Source: Nocardia jinanensis (GTDB taxonomy: Bacteria; Actinomycetota; Actinomycetes; Mycobacteriales; Mycobacteriaceae). Taken from it: a DNA stretch of 64,000 nt. A program made the translations under genes and the position numbers. Location of the stretch: the NCBI RefSeq assembly GCF_014645735.1, contig NZ_BMMH01000022.1, forward strand, positions 1 through 64,000. Direction: 5' to 3'. Positions 57,419-64,000 of this stretch are shown in pieces (position 1 is the stretch's first letter; the number at the start of each line of letters is the position of its first letter). Under the pieces are notes generated by a model. That model saw nothing but the letters and a program-made list of their open reading frames with translations, was not told the DNA's origin and did not search any database.

Positions 57419-58624
57419 GTGGAAGTCGCGCGGTCACAGCGGCTCGTCCTGGCAATGGTGTGCGCGGTGGCAGTGGCCACGATCTACGCGCTCCAGCCCG
57501 TACTCGAAGACGCCGGTGCCGATCTGGGGGTGGCACCGGGATCACTCGGATGGCTTGTCGCGGCCGGTCAGATCGGCTACTTCGCGGGCCTGATCCTGCT
57601 GGCGCCGCTCGGCGACATACTGGATCGGCGGCGACTCATAGCCGTACACCTACTGCTCACCGCCGCGGGCGCCACGGTCGCGGCCATCGCTCCGAACGCG
57701 GTCGTAGCCGCCGTGGGGTTGGCGATCGCCGGTTTGTTCGCGGTCGTCGTGCAGGTCACCGTCGCCTACGTCGCGGCGATCTCCGCCCAGCACGATCGTG
57801 GCCGCAATATCGGCGCGGTCACCTCGGGGGTGGTGATCGGTATCCTCGGCGTCCGCGTCCTGGCCGGCGTTCTCGGTGACACGGTCGGCTGGCGCACCGT
57901 TTACATTCTGCTCGCGCTCGCCTGCATGGTACTCGCCGTGCCGGTCCGGCTGTGCCTCCGGCCCGACCCCAGAACATCCGGCAGGCGGTACGCACAGATC
58001 CTCGCGTCGATGGGGCGGTTGACACGGGACCGGCCGTTCCTCGGCCGGGGCGCCGTCACCTTCTTCGTCTTCGCCGCCTTCGGAACCCTCTGGAGCGGTC
58101 TGGCCTTACCGCTCGGCGCGCAACCCTGGGCTTTCGGGACCACCGAGATCGGGCTCTTCGGTCTGGCCGGGCTGGCCGGGGCCCTCGGAGCCACCCGGGC
58201 GGGGAGATGGGCCGATACCGGTCGCGCACAGTCGGTCAGCGGATGGTCGCTCGCCCTGCTGGCCGCGTCCTGGCTCCTGATCGCCCGGACGGATCCGACA
58301 CTGTGGCCGATGGTCATCGGTATCGTCGCACTCGACTTCGCCGTCCAGGCAGTACATGTCAGCAGCCAGCATCTCCTGACCACCGCGCATCCGGACCGCG
58401 CCGGCAGCGTCATCGGCGCGTATATGGCGTTCTATTCCCTCGGCTCGGCCCTCGGAGCGATCACTACGACATGGGCGTACACGACATGGGGATGGTCGGC
58501 GTCCTGCCTTACCGGCGCACTGTATGCGTTCGCCGCCTTCGCCACATGGGCGCTCGTCCGATCCGGCACGGTCGCACACCGAGCCGGCCCGCTCGCCCGT
58601 AGGGAGTGTGAATCCGCCGGGTAG
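57419..58624 (+). CDS. MFS drug/metabolite exporter (DHA1/AraJ-like)
   Basis: About 401 aa with 12 predicted TM segments. YALQPVLEDAGADLGVAPGSLGWLVAAGQIGYF and APLGDILDRRRLI (the loop 2-3 motif) are typical of the DHA1 drug-efflux group, as are WGWSASCLTGALYAF and related late helices. GTG 57419 follows GGAGGT; an ATG at 57386 lies inside the operator dyad. Likely repressed by the divergent HxlR protein; exports an unknown compound. Confidence 0.87.
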   Translation: MEVARSQRLVLAMVCAVAVATIYALQPVLEDAGADLGVAPGSLGWLVAAGQIGYFAGLILLAPLGDILDRRRLIAVHLLLTAAGATVAAIAPNAVVAAVGLAIAGLFAVVVQVTVAYVAAISAQHDRGRNIGAVTSGVVIGILGVRVLAGVLGDTVGWRTVYILLALACMVLAVPVRLCLRPDPRTSGRRYAQILASMGRLTRDRPFLGRGAVTFFVFAAFGTLWSGLALPLGAQPWAFGTTEIGLFGLAGLAGALGATRAGRWADTGRAQSVSGWSLALLAASWLLIARTDPTLWPMVIGIVALDFAVQAVHVSSQHLLTTAHPDRAGSVIGAYMAFYSLGSALGAITTTWAYTTWGWSASCLTGALYAFAAFATWALVRSGTVAHRAGPLARRECESAG

Positions 58625-58730
58625 CCGACCGCTGAAACCCGGTCGAGCCGTAACCTGGCCGGCCCGTGTGGATCCCGCTCGGCTCACGTGGCGTCGAGAT
58701 TCGGCGGTCGATCACGGCCCGCCGCGCAGA

Positions 58731-58857
58731 TCAGCCGACCCGTAGAGCCCTGACGACCGCGACCGCCTGATCCAGCGAGTCGATCGGACAGCCCCGGTAG
58801 TCATAGCTGCCGCCGATTCGGGCCGCGACGGTCAGCTCGCCGGGCTCTGCTCATCCG
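58731..58857 (-). other. Coding-like fragment overlapping the MerR stop
   Basis: In the minus-strand frame beside MerR the DNA encodes ELTVAARIGGSYDYRGCPID then SLDQAVAVVRALRVG and a TGA at 58731, with GC-rich third positions like a real gene, but without a usable start codon. It could be the C-terminal remnant of another protein or an extension of MerR reached by frameshift. The rest of the gap to the MFS stop (58625-58730) shows nothing. Confidence 0.3.
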
Positions 58858-59572
58858 AGCCGAGGATCAGCTGATTCACCCGGACCAGGACGTCGATCTG
58901 GGCCGGGTTGTAGAGATCCAGCAGGGCCTTGCCGACAGTTTCCGCCGCGCGCTTCGCGCCCACCGGTGAATCGTCGGCCGGAGCACTGATCTCGGGGTAT
59001 TCGGCGATGATCACACCCACGTGCGGGGCCAGTCGTTCGGCCAGATCGATACGGGTGCGTTCGTCGGCATCGGCCGGTATCACGTCGAACTCCGACATGG
59101 CGGGTTCGTTGCGCTGGTCGTTCAGCAGGCCCCGCAGCGCACTCAGCCCGGAGGGACCGAGTACCCGGGTGAGGATAACGGTGAAATCGCGATCGGCGTC
59201 GGTCATCACGGCGGCGGCCCGACCCATATCGGGCGGCAGATCGGCATGTGTGCCCTGCCGCAGGATCAGGGCGAGTTCCACCCGGATGCGCTGCAACCGT
59301 TCGATGGTCCCGGCCAGTTCGGCGTCCAGAGTCTGCAGGGCATCGTGGGGAAAACGATCCGTCTCGCCCATCTCGGCGATCTGCGACAGCGGGATTCCGA
59401 GATCGGCGAGTCGTTTGATCCGCAGCACCCGCAGTAGATGCGCCACGCCGTACCGCTTGTAGCCGTTGGAGGCGCGTTCGGGCTCGGCCAGCAGACCTAT
59501 GTCGTGGTAGTGGCGGACCGCCCGCACGCTCGTGCCGGCGAGTTCCGCGAGCTGGCGGGTACTCCACGTCAT
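58832..59572 (-). CDS. MerR-family transcriptional regulator
   Basis: 246 aa. The N-terminal winged HTH is TRQLAELAGTSVRAVRHYHDIGLLAEPERASNGYKRYGVAHL in pieces, followed by the dimerisation helix (LADLGIPLSQIAEMGE, TIERLQRIRVELALIL). The remaining 130 residues are an effector domain of unknown ligand. ATG 59572 has GGAGGAG 8 nt upstream. A promoter with the long MerR-type spacer sits just upstream, so it probably regulates itself and possibly the divergent peptidase. Confidence 0.9.
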   Translation of the reverse strand: MTWSTRQLAELAGTSVRAVRHYHDIGLLAEPERASNGYKRYGVAHLLRVLRIKRLADLGIPLSQIAEMGETDRFPHDALQTLDAELAGTIERLQRIRVELALILRQGTHADLPPDMGRAAAVMTDADRDFTVILTRVLGPSGLSALRGLLNDQRNEPAMSEFDVIPADADERTRIDLAERLAPHVGVIIAEYPEISAPADDSPVGAKRAAETVGKALLDLYNPAQIDVLVRVNQLILGSDEQSPAS

Positions 59573-59625
59573 GACCGACTCCTCCGCTACGGTTCCGCCG
59601 CCGCGAACGCGGTCGGCGCGATACC

Positions 59626-59656
59626 AGCCTGAACCGTGCCGTAGCGGCACTGTCAA
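59626..59656 (-). promoter_or_regulatory. MerR-type promoter with 19-bp spacer and internal dyad
   Basis: Minus strand: TTGACA (59651-59656), 19-bp spacer, CAGGCT (59626-59631). The spacer holds the palindrome GTGCCG-CTA-CGGCAC (59636-59650). Long spacers with a central dyad are the hallmark of promoters that MerR proteins twist into activity. Confidence 0.6.
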
Positions 59657-59872
59657 GCGCCTGCGCGCCAGCACGGGAGTTCCCGGCGGAAAACCACGCG
59701 GACGCTCCTCGGATGTGACCTGGATCATTCCGGATCGTCGTTGACCCTGCCGTCGCGGCCGGGTGTCTCCTGGCATCGGAGGCGGTCATCGCGTACGGCG
59801 GCCTCCGTACCTGCGCCGCGGTGCCCCCGCTACCGATCGCAGACCTCTGCCCCGACAGCCGGAAGGATCGAT

Positions 59873-61786
59873 ATGGCGAAGATCGATATGACACCGCCGA
59901 GATTCATCGCCGTAGAGGACTTCTTCGGCCCGCCCGCCCGCGCGGCCGCCTCCATTTCGCCCGACGGGACCCGGATCGCCTATCTGGCGCCGTGGCGCAA
60001 CCGTCTGAACGTGTGGATCGAGAACATCGACGGAACCGGCCCGCCGCGCTGTGTCACCGCCGACGCGAATCGTACTGTGCGGGAGTACTACTGGACCGAG
60101 GATCCGCGCTGGCTGCTCTACGCACAGGACGGCGACGGCGACGAGAACTGGCATCTGTACCGGGTCGATCTCGACGACCCCGGCGCCACGGCCGTGGATC
60201 TCACACCGTTCCCCGGTTCCCGAGTGGTGCATTTCGAGTTACCCGCCGGGCGGGCCGGGCAGGCCCTGCTCACCCTGAACCTCAGGACCCTGGAGGAATT
60301 CGACCTGCACGAACTCGATATCGCCACCGGCGAACTCACGCTGCTGGCGCGGAACCCGGGTCATGTCACCAGCTGGCTGCGCGGCCGCGGCGACGAACTG
60401 TTCGCCACCACAATGACCTCGGCGGGCAACCTCGAGCTCGCACGCTGGGACAGCGCGACGAGCACCCCGCATCCGCTGCTGGTGTTCGACGGCAGGGACT
60501 ATCCGATGGGTATCTACCCGGTGCAGATCACCCCGGACGGAACCAGTGTGTGGATAGGCTCCAACCGGGGCACCGACCGCACCCGACTGGTCCGGGTGGA
60601 CCTGGCCTCGGGTGCGGAGATCGACGTCGACAGCCATCCCACCTTCGATCTCGACACCCGCCCGCAGGTGAACCCGGCGCTTCCGTCACCGCTCATCCTG
60701 GATCGGCGCACCGGGGAACTGATCGGCGCGCGGTACCTACGCGAACGACAGGTGATCCGTCCGCTGGATCCTCATTTCGCGGAGGTGCTGAAAAACCTCT
60801 CCGTATTGTCGGACGGCGATCTGGCGGCGGTGTCCTCCGACGAGAGCGGGCAACGATGGATCGCCGCCTTCACGCACGATCGCGACCCCGGCCGCACCTA
60901 TTTCTACGATCACAGCACCGGCGTGAGCCGGCTGCTCTTCCGGCCTTTCCCACATCTGGAGCCCGCGACCCTGGCACCGATGACACCGGTGACGGTCACC
61001 TCCCGCGACGGCCTCGGACTGCCCTGTCACCTGACCCTGCCCGTGGGTGTCGAACCGCGAGGGTTGCCGATGGTCGTGGAGCTCCACGGCGGCCCGTGGT
61101 ACCGGGACAGCTGGGGTTTCGACGCGGGTGTGCAGCTGCTCGCGAACCGGGGATACGCGGTGCTGCAAGTGAACTTCCGCGGATCCACCGGATACGGAAA
61201 AGCTTTCGTCGATGCCGCCGTCGGGGAATTCGCCGGCAGGATGCACGACGATGTGATCGATGCGGTCTCGTGGGCGGTCGGCGAGGGTTACGCCGATCCC
61301 GGCCGGGTCGCGATCTTCGGCGGCTCCTACGGGGGCTACGCCACTCTGGTCGGTATCACCCGCACACCCGATGTCTTCGCCGCCGCCATCGATTACGTGG
61401 GTGTCTCCGATCTCGAGAACTTCATGCGGACCATTCCGGAGTTCGGGAAACGCTTCCTGACCAACAACTTCCACCGATTCGTGGGCAACCCCGACATCCC
61501 GGAACAGGCAGCCGAGATCGCGATCCGGTCGCCGATCAACCGTATCGACCGGATCCGCACACCACTGCTGGTGATCCAGGGCGCCAACGACGTCCGGGTG
61601 GTGCGCGCCGAATCCGATAGCCTCGTCGAGGCGCTGCGCGGGCGCGGGGTCGATGTCGAGTACATGGTCAAGGCCGACGAAGGACACGGTTTCGTGAACC
61701 CGGACAACCTGATCGATATGTACCACGCGGTCGAGCGGTTCCTCGCCCGGCACCTCGGTTCGGCCGCGGCGAACTCGGGGACCTGA
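59873..61786 (+). CDS. S9 family serine peptidase (acylaminoacyl-peptidase/POP-like)
   Basis: 637 aa. N-terminal beta-propeller (ASISPDGTRIAYLAPWRNRLNVWIEN, QDGDGDENWHLYRVD, VQITPDGTSVWIGSNRGTD) and C-terminal alpha/beta hydrolase domain: ELHGGPWYRDSWGFD, VNFRGSTGYGKAFVDA, nucleophile FGGSYGGYATL (Ser), acid VIQGANDVRV (Asp), base DEGHGFVNP (His). No signal peptide, so cytosolic. ATG 59873 has GGAAGGATC upstream; the longer frame to 59741 lacks support. It may clear small peptides; divergent from MerR. Confidence 0.92.
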   Translation: MAKIDMTPPRFIAVEDFFGPPARAAASISPDGTRIAYLAPWRNRLNVWIENIDGTGPPRCVTADANRTVREYYWTEDPRWLLYAQDGDGDENWHLYRVDLDDPGATAVDLTPFPGSRVVHFELPAGRAGQALLTLNLRTLEEFDLHELDIATGELTLLARNPGHVTSWLRGRGDELFATTMTSAGNLELARWDSATSTPHPLLVFDGRDYPMGIYPVQITPDGTSVWIGSNRGTDRTRLVRVDLASGAEIDVDSHPTFDLDTRPQVNPALPSPLILDRRTGELIGARYLRERQVIRPLDPHFAEVLKNLSVLSDGDLAAVSSDESGQRWIAAFTHDRDPGRTYFYDHSTGVSRLLFRPFPHLEPATLAPMTPVTVTSRDGLGLPCHLTLPVGVEPRGLPMVVELHGGPWYRDSWGFDAGVQLLANRGYAVLQVNFRGSTGYGKAFVDAAVGEFAGRMHDDVIDAVSWAVGEGYADPGRVAIFGGSYGGYATLVGITRTPDVFAAAIDYVGVSDLENFMRTIPEFGKRFLTNNFHRFVGNPDIPEQAAEIAIRSPINRIDRIRTPLLVIQGANDVRVVRAESDSLVEALRGRGVDVEYMVKADEGHGFVNPDNLIDMYHAVERFLARHLGSAAANSGT

Positions 61787-61843
61787 CCGCGCCGGATCGG
61801 CGGCCGCCGGTGGTCAGGCGCGCGGTTCCGTGCTCGTGCACGC

Positions 61844-63124
61844 TTATTCGACCCATCCGCGGAGTACAGTGCGCACGTCGTCCTTCGGGATATCGGGCCA
61901 GGGTTCGGAGTTCCGGGACAGTACCGAGTCGTACCAGTCGACCCAGAATTCGAAGCGGTCCGGGTCGGCGGATACTTGGCGGGGCATGGTTTCGGAACAA
62001 AGGGTTATTCCTCGCCAGTCCTCCATCGTGCGGTACATGCTGAGGGTCGCACTGGTGTCGACTGTCGAGTTCGCCGGCGTTATCCGGTCGAGCCACATGT
62101 CGGTGGCCCGGGAGCGAGTCGCGTCATCGATTCCCGACCCCATGCGTTCGAGGAATAATCCTGCGTTGTAGAGCGGATCCCCGGGCCCGGCGACTTCCCA
62201 GTCGAAGATCCAGAGCTTCCCATGGTCATCGAGCCGGAGGTTGAACGGAAAGAGGTCGTTGTGGGCGAAGACAGCAGGCTCGCCCGAGCGGCTCGAATCG
62301 GGCCGGACATAGTCCGACAGTGGCCCGATTCCGAGTCGGTCCAGCCTGGACTGTCGCTCCGGTGGCAGGTTGCCGAAGTCGTCGTCGGCGTGCCGGATCA
62401 TCTGCCGCTGCCACTCGGGGATATCGAGATTCATTCCCGCCGGTAAGGGTCTGGCGGACATCAACTGCACCTGATCCAGGAGATCGGGCAACCAATTCAT
62501 CATCTCGGGATCATTGAAGCCCCGTGTTTCACCGGGCACGTACTGCAAGATCGTGAATTTCCGGCCGGTCGACGGGTCTGTCCCGGCATAGAGGATCCTG
62601 GGTGTCCGTACACCACACTCGCGTGCGTAGTCGTGGGCCGCGTTCTCCGGCATCCACTTCTTGAGCATGGTTGCCCCCTGTTGGTCCAGCCCACGCCTGA
62701 CCACCGCCGGACCTGCACTCGTATCGACTTTGTTCACCCTGTTCTGGTTTCCCGCGGCATCCGCCTCCCGATCCCGGACCTGTTCATACAGTTCCCGGGC
62801 CTCTTTTCCGGAGATTTCGGATCGGTCGCGGCCGCCACGGAGCGGGTGCTCCTCGATGGAGGAATCCGAGGACCCGCCGTCGGTGGCCGGCCGTTCGCCG
62901 CCGGTGTCGCGGTCCGCGTGCCCGGCAGCACCGAGCCTGTCGAGTTCGGCTGCGGACTGTTCCCCACTACGCGTGGTCCGGTCGAGTCCATACCGGATTC
63001 CTTGCGGGACTTCGCGGTGCGCTCCGCTGACCCGCGGGCCGGCTTTTTCAGCCATCGCCGCAGCGAGGCGTCCGGCTGCCTCCAGCATTCTCGCGGCGAT
63101 CTCGCCGCTGCCCGACCTATCCAC
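61844..63124 (-). CDS. APH-like phosphotransferase with N-terminal extension
   Basis: 426 aa. The C-terminal 290 residues are an aminoglycoside-phosphotransferase-type kinase fold: FTILQYVPGETRGF, the catalytic Brenner motif VFAHNDLFPFNLRLDD, and the metal motif WIFDWEVAGPGDPLYNAGLFLE. A typical N-lobe Lys and P-loop are not obvious, so activity is uncertain. The first 135 residues are charged, Glu/Arg/Gly-rich and unlike any family I know (AARMLEAAGRLAAAMAEKAG at the start). GTG 63124 lacks a ribosome-binding site, and the frame stays open and coding-like to about 63250, so the gene may be 5'-truncated or begin with a non-standard codon. Confidence 0.7.
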   Translation of the reverse strand: MDRSGSGEIAARMLEAAGRLAAAMAEKAGPRVSGAHREVPQGIRYGLDRTTRSGEQSAAELDRLGAAGHADRDTGGERPATDGGSSDSSIEEHPLRGGRDRSEISGKEARELYEQVRDREADAAGNQNRVNKVDTSAGPAVVRRGLDQQGATMLKKWMPENAAHDYARECGVRTPRILYAGTDPSTGRKFTILQYVPGETRGFNDPEMMNWLPDLLDQVQLMSARPLPAGMNLDIPEWQRQMIRHADDDFGNLPPERQSRLDRLGIGPLSDYVRPDSSRSGEPAVFAHNDLFPFNLRLDDHGKLWIFDWEVAGPGDPLYNAGLFLERMGSGIDDATRSRATDMWLDRITPANSTVDTSATLSMYRTMEDWRGITLCSETMPRQVSADPDRFEFWVDWYDSVLSRNSEPWPDIPKDDVRTVLRGWVE

Positions 63125-63737
63125 CGATTCCTGTCGCTGCCGGACAGCGACATCGAGGAAGGAGAAGCCGAACTCCGCCGGCGCCGGCGGGACGCGCGAG
63201 GTGACATCGCTGGTGGAGCAGGGTTCGAGCCAACCGATGAGAGGTGATCAACTTCTCCTGGCTCCCGGGACGCTGTCGGCGCCCGCCACCACAGTTCCTT
63301 CAGCCGGAGAGAGCCGCGAATTTCGGCGACCATCGCGGCCACGCGTGCGGAACGAAAGTACTCTACTGCCACGAATCCGGAGCCGCTGAGCGAAGTTCCC
63401 AGAAGCGGTGACAGCAGCTACCGGCGGCGCAGCGCCGACGGGACCTGGTGAACAAGGCGGATCGTCGTGCCGAAGATCCGTGCGGAACCGCGTCGCTCCC
63501 GGCGGAAGAGCCTGGACCCGCTCTCGATCAGGCGCGCGAGCTGTCCGCCGTCGTCCCCGGGTTCACTTCGCGCCGATGCCCGGTACCGGGTCGGTGGCGC
63601 AGCTCTTCGGAATCCGGTGGCGAGCCGGTACGGCAGCGGTTCCGAGAATTTCGGCGGACAGCGATGAGTCCTCCGACGGTGCTCCGTCCTATCCGTTGAA
63701 CGCGCTACCAACCCGGCGCGACCGACCAGAAGGACCA
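63125..63737. other. Intergenic region without a clear gene
   Basis: About 610 bp. The first 120 bp continue the APH-like frame in coding-like sequence without a start codon. Another minus-strand frame near 63240-63372 (VAAMVAEIRGSLRLKELWW) also looks partly coding. The remainder (63373-63737) has only short frames with no support. The region looks like a decayed gene. Confidence 0.4.
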
Positions 63738-64000
63738 GAGATGACCACCGCCGACTCCACCGCCAACCTCTCCGACGCCGTCACCTACCGTCCCGGCAAG
63801 GTCCGCAACCGCGTCCTGTGGACCCTGCAGATCCTGCTCGGCCTGTTCTTCATCATCGCCTCGGGCGGGCCGAAGCTCGTGATGCCGAACGCCCTGGCGG
63901 ACAACGCCCCCGAGAATCTGACCATCCCCTTCGGACTGCTCATCTTCATCGGAGTTGTCGAGGTCGCGGGCGGTATCTGCCTGATGGTGCCGCGGCTCAG
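63738..64000 (+). CDS. DoxX-like membrane protein, 3' end outside the window
   Basis: First 87 codons. A short N-terminal segment (MTTADSTANLSDAVTYRPG) leads to TM1 (VLWTLQILLGLFFIIASGGPKLV in pieces) and TM2 (IPFGLLIFIGVVEVAGGICLMV), the start of a DoxX/DoxD-like small four-TM protein. ATG 63738 follows AGAAGG. Its role and neighbours to the right cannot be judged. Confidence 0.8.

Noticed and set aside
63205..63240. tRNA-like GGGTTCGAGCC motif
   Set aside because: The T-loop-like bases have no matching T-stem and no acceptor, D or anticodon arms could be found.
63418..63711. 97-codon minus-strand frame and overlapping plus-strand frames before the DoxX-like gene
   Set aside because: Arg/Ser-rich, no ribosome-binding site, and no consistent codon bias in any frame.

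Overview
The window is GC-rich, densely coding actinobacterial DNA of the mycolic-acid-producing group, most likely Nocardia or a close Nocardiaceae relative. The main evidence is the block trmB - NYN protein - mmpL3 diverging from two GTPase-like genes and pckG. This matches the order of the M. tuberculosis Rv0206c-Rv0211 neighbourhood as I remember it. F420-type oxidoreductases, many GTG starts and promoter-like TANNNT hexamers 6-8 nt before start codons (leaderless transcripts) also fit. The genus is an inference. I saw no rRNA, tRNA, CRISPR array, intact insertion sequence or prophage.

Layout. 1-14.5 kb is the mycolate/cell-envelope core: an Rv0224c-like methyltransferase, two small hypotheticals, pckG, two coupled GTPase-like genes, trmB, a NYN protein, a long-tailed mmpL3, a DUF1707 protein and an AI-2E family transporter. 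14.5-16.7 kb is a small accessory island with a HicB-like protein, an operator-like palindrome and a three-gene unit ending in an HTH/DUF5753 regulator. 16.8-26.6 kb is housekeeping: adenylate cyclase, LPG-synthase-like membrane protein, DUF3054 protein, a PBP-like lipoprotein lacking catalytic motifs, aroQ, Ddn-like protein, zinc alcohol dehydrogenase, GNAT, PlsC-like acyltransferase and YqgE.

26.6-31.6 kb holds remnants of a DrrAB-like ABC exporter next to an EXLDI-type gene with a perfect operator-like palindrome, a secreted protein, a three-gene unit (Gly/Cys-tailed membrane protein, DUF692/MNIO oxidase, small partner) and a GH25 lysozyme. 31.6-44.3 kb has a PhoX-like protein, leuS, an SdpI-like protein with a Cys-rich tail, a glucosylglycerate hydrolase-like gene, an SDR, a His-rich protein, two low-complexity secreted proteins, an LLM-class oxidoreductase and a haloperoxidase-like hydrolase.

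44.4-54.1 kb is a divergent catabolic cluster around an IclR regulator. Leftward and 4-nt overlapped are iclR, a CitE-like lyase, a cyclase-family hydrolase and MmgE/PrpD. Rightward are an FAD reductase, a hydantoinase-like amidohydrolase, a class III CoA-transferase and an MFS transporter. Two matching 17-bp dyads lie between the arms. The enzymes suggest import, ring reduction, ring opening, CoA activation and C-C cleavage of an unidentified cyclic amide, imide or ester.

54.3-64 kb carries a haloalkane dehalogenase, NmrA-like/TetR and HxlR/MFS divergent pairs each with a dyad operator, a MerR regulator with a 19-bp-spacer promoter, an S9 peptidase, a phosphotransferase-like protein and a truncated DoxX-like gene at the right edge.
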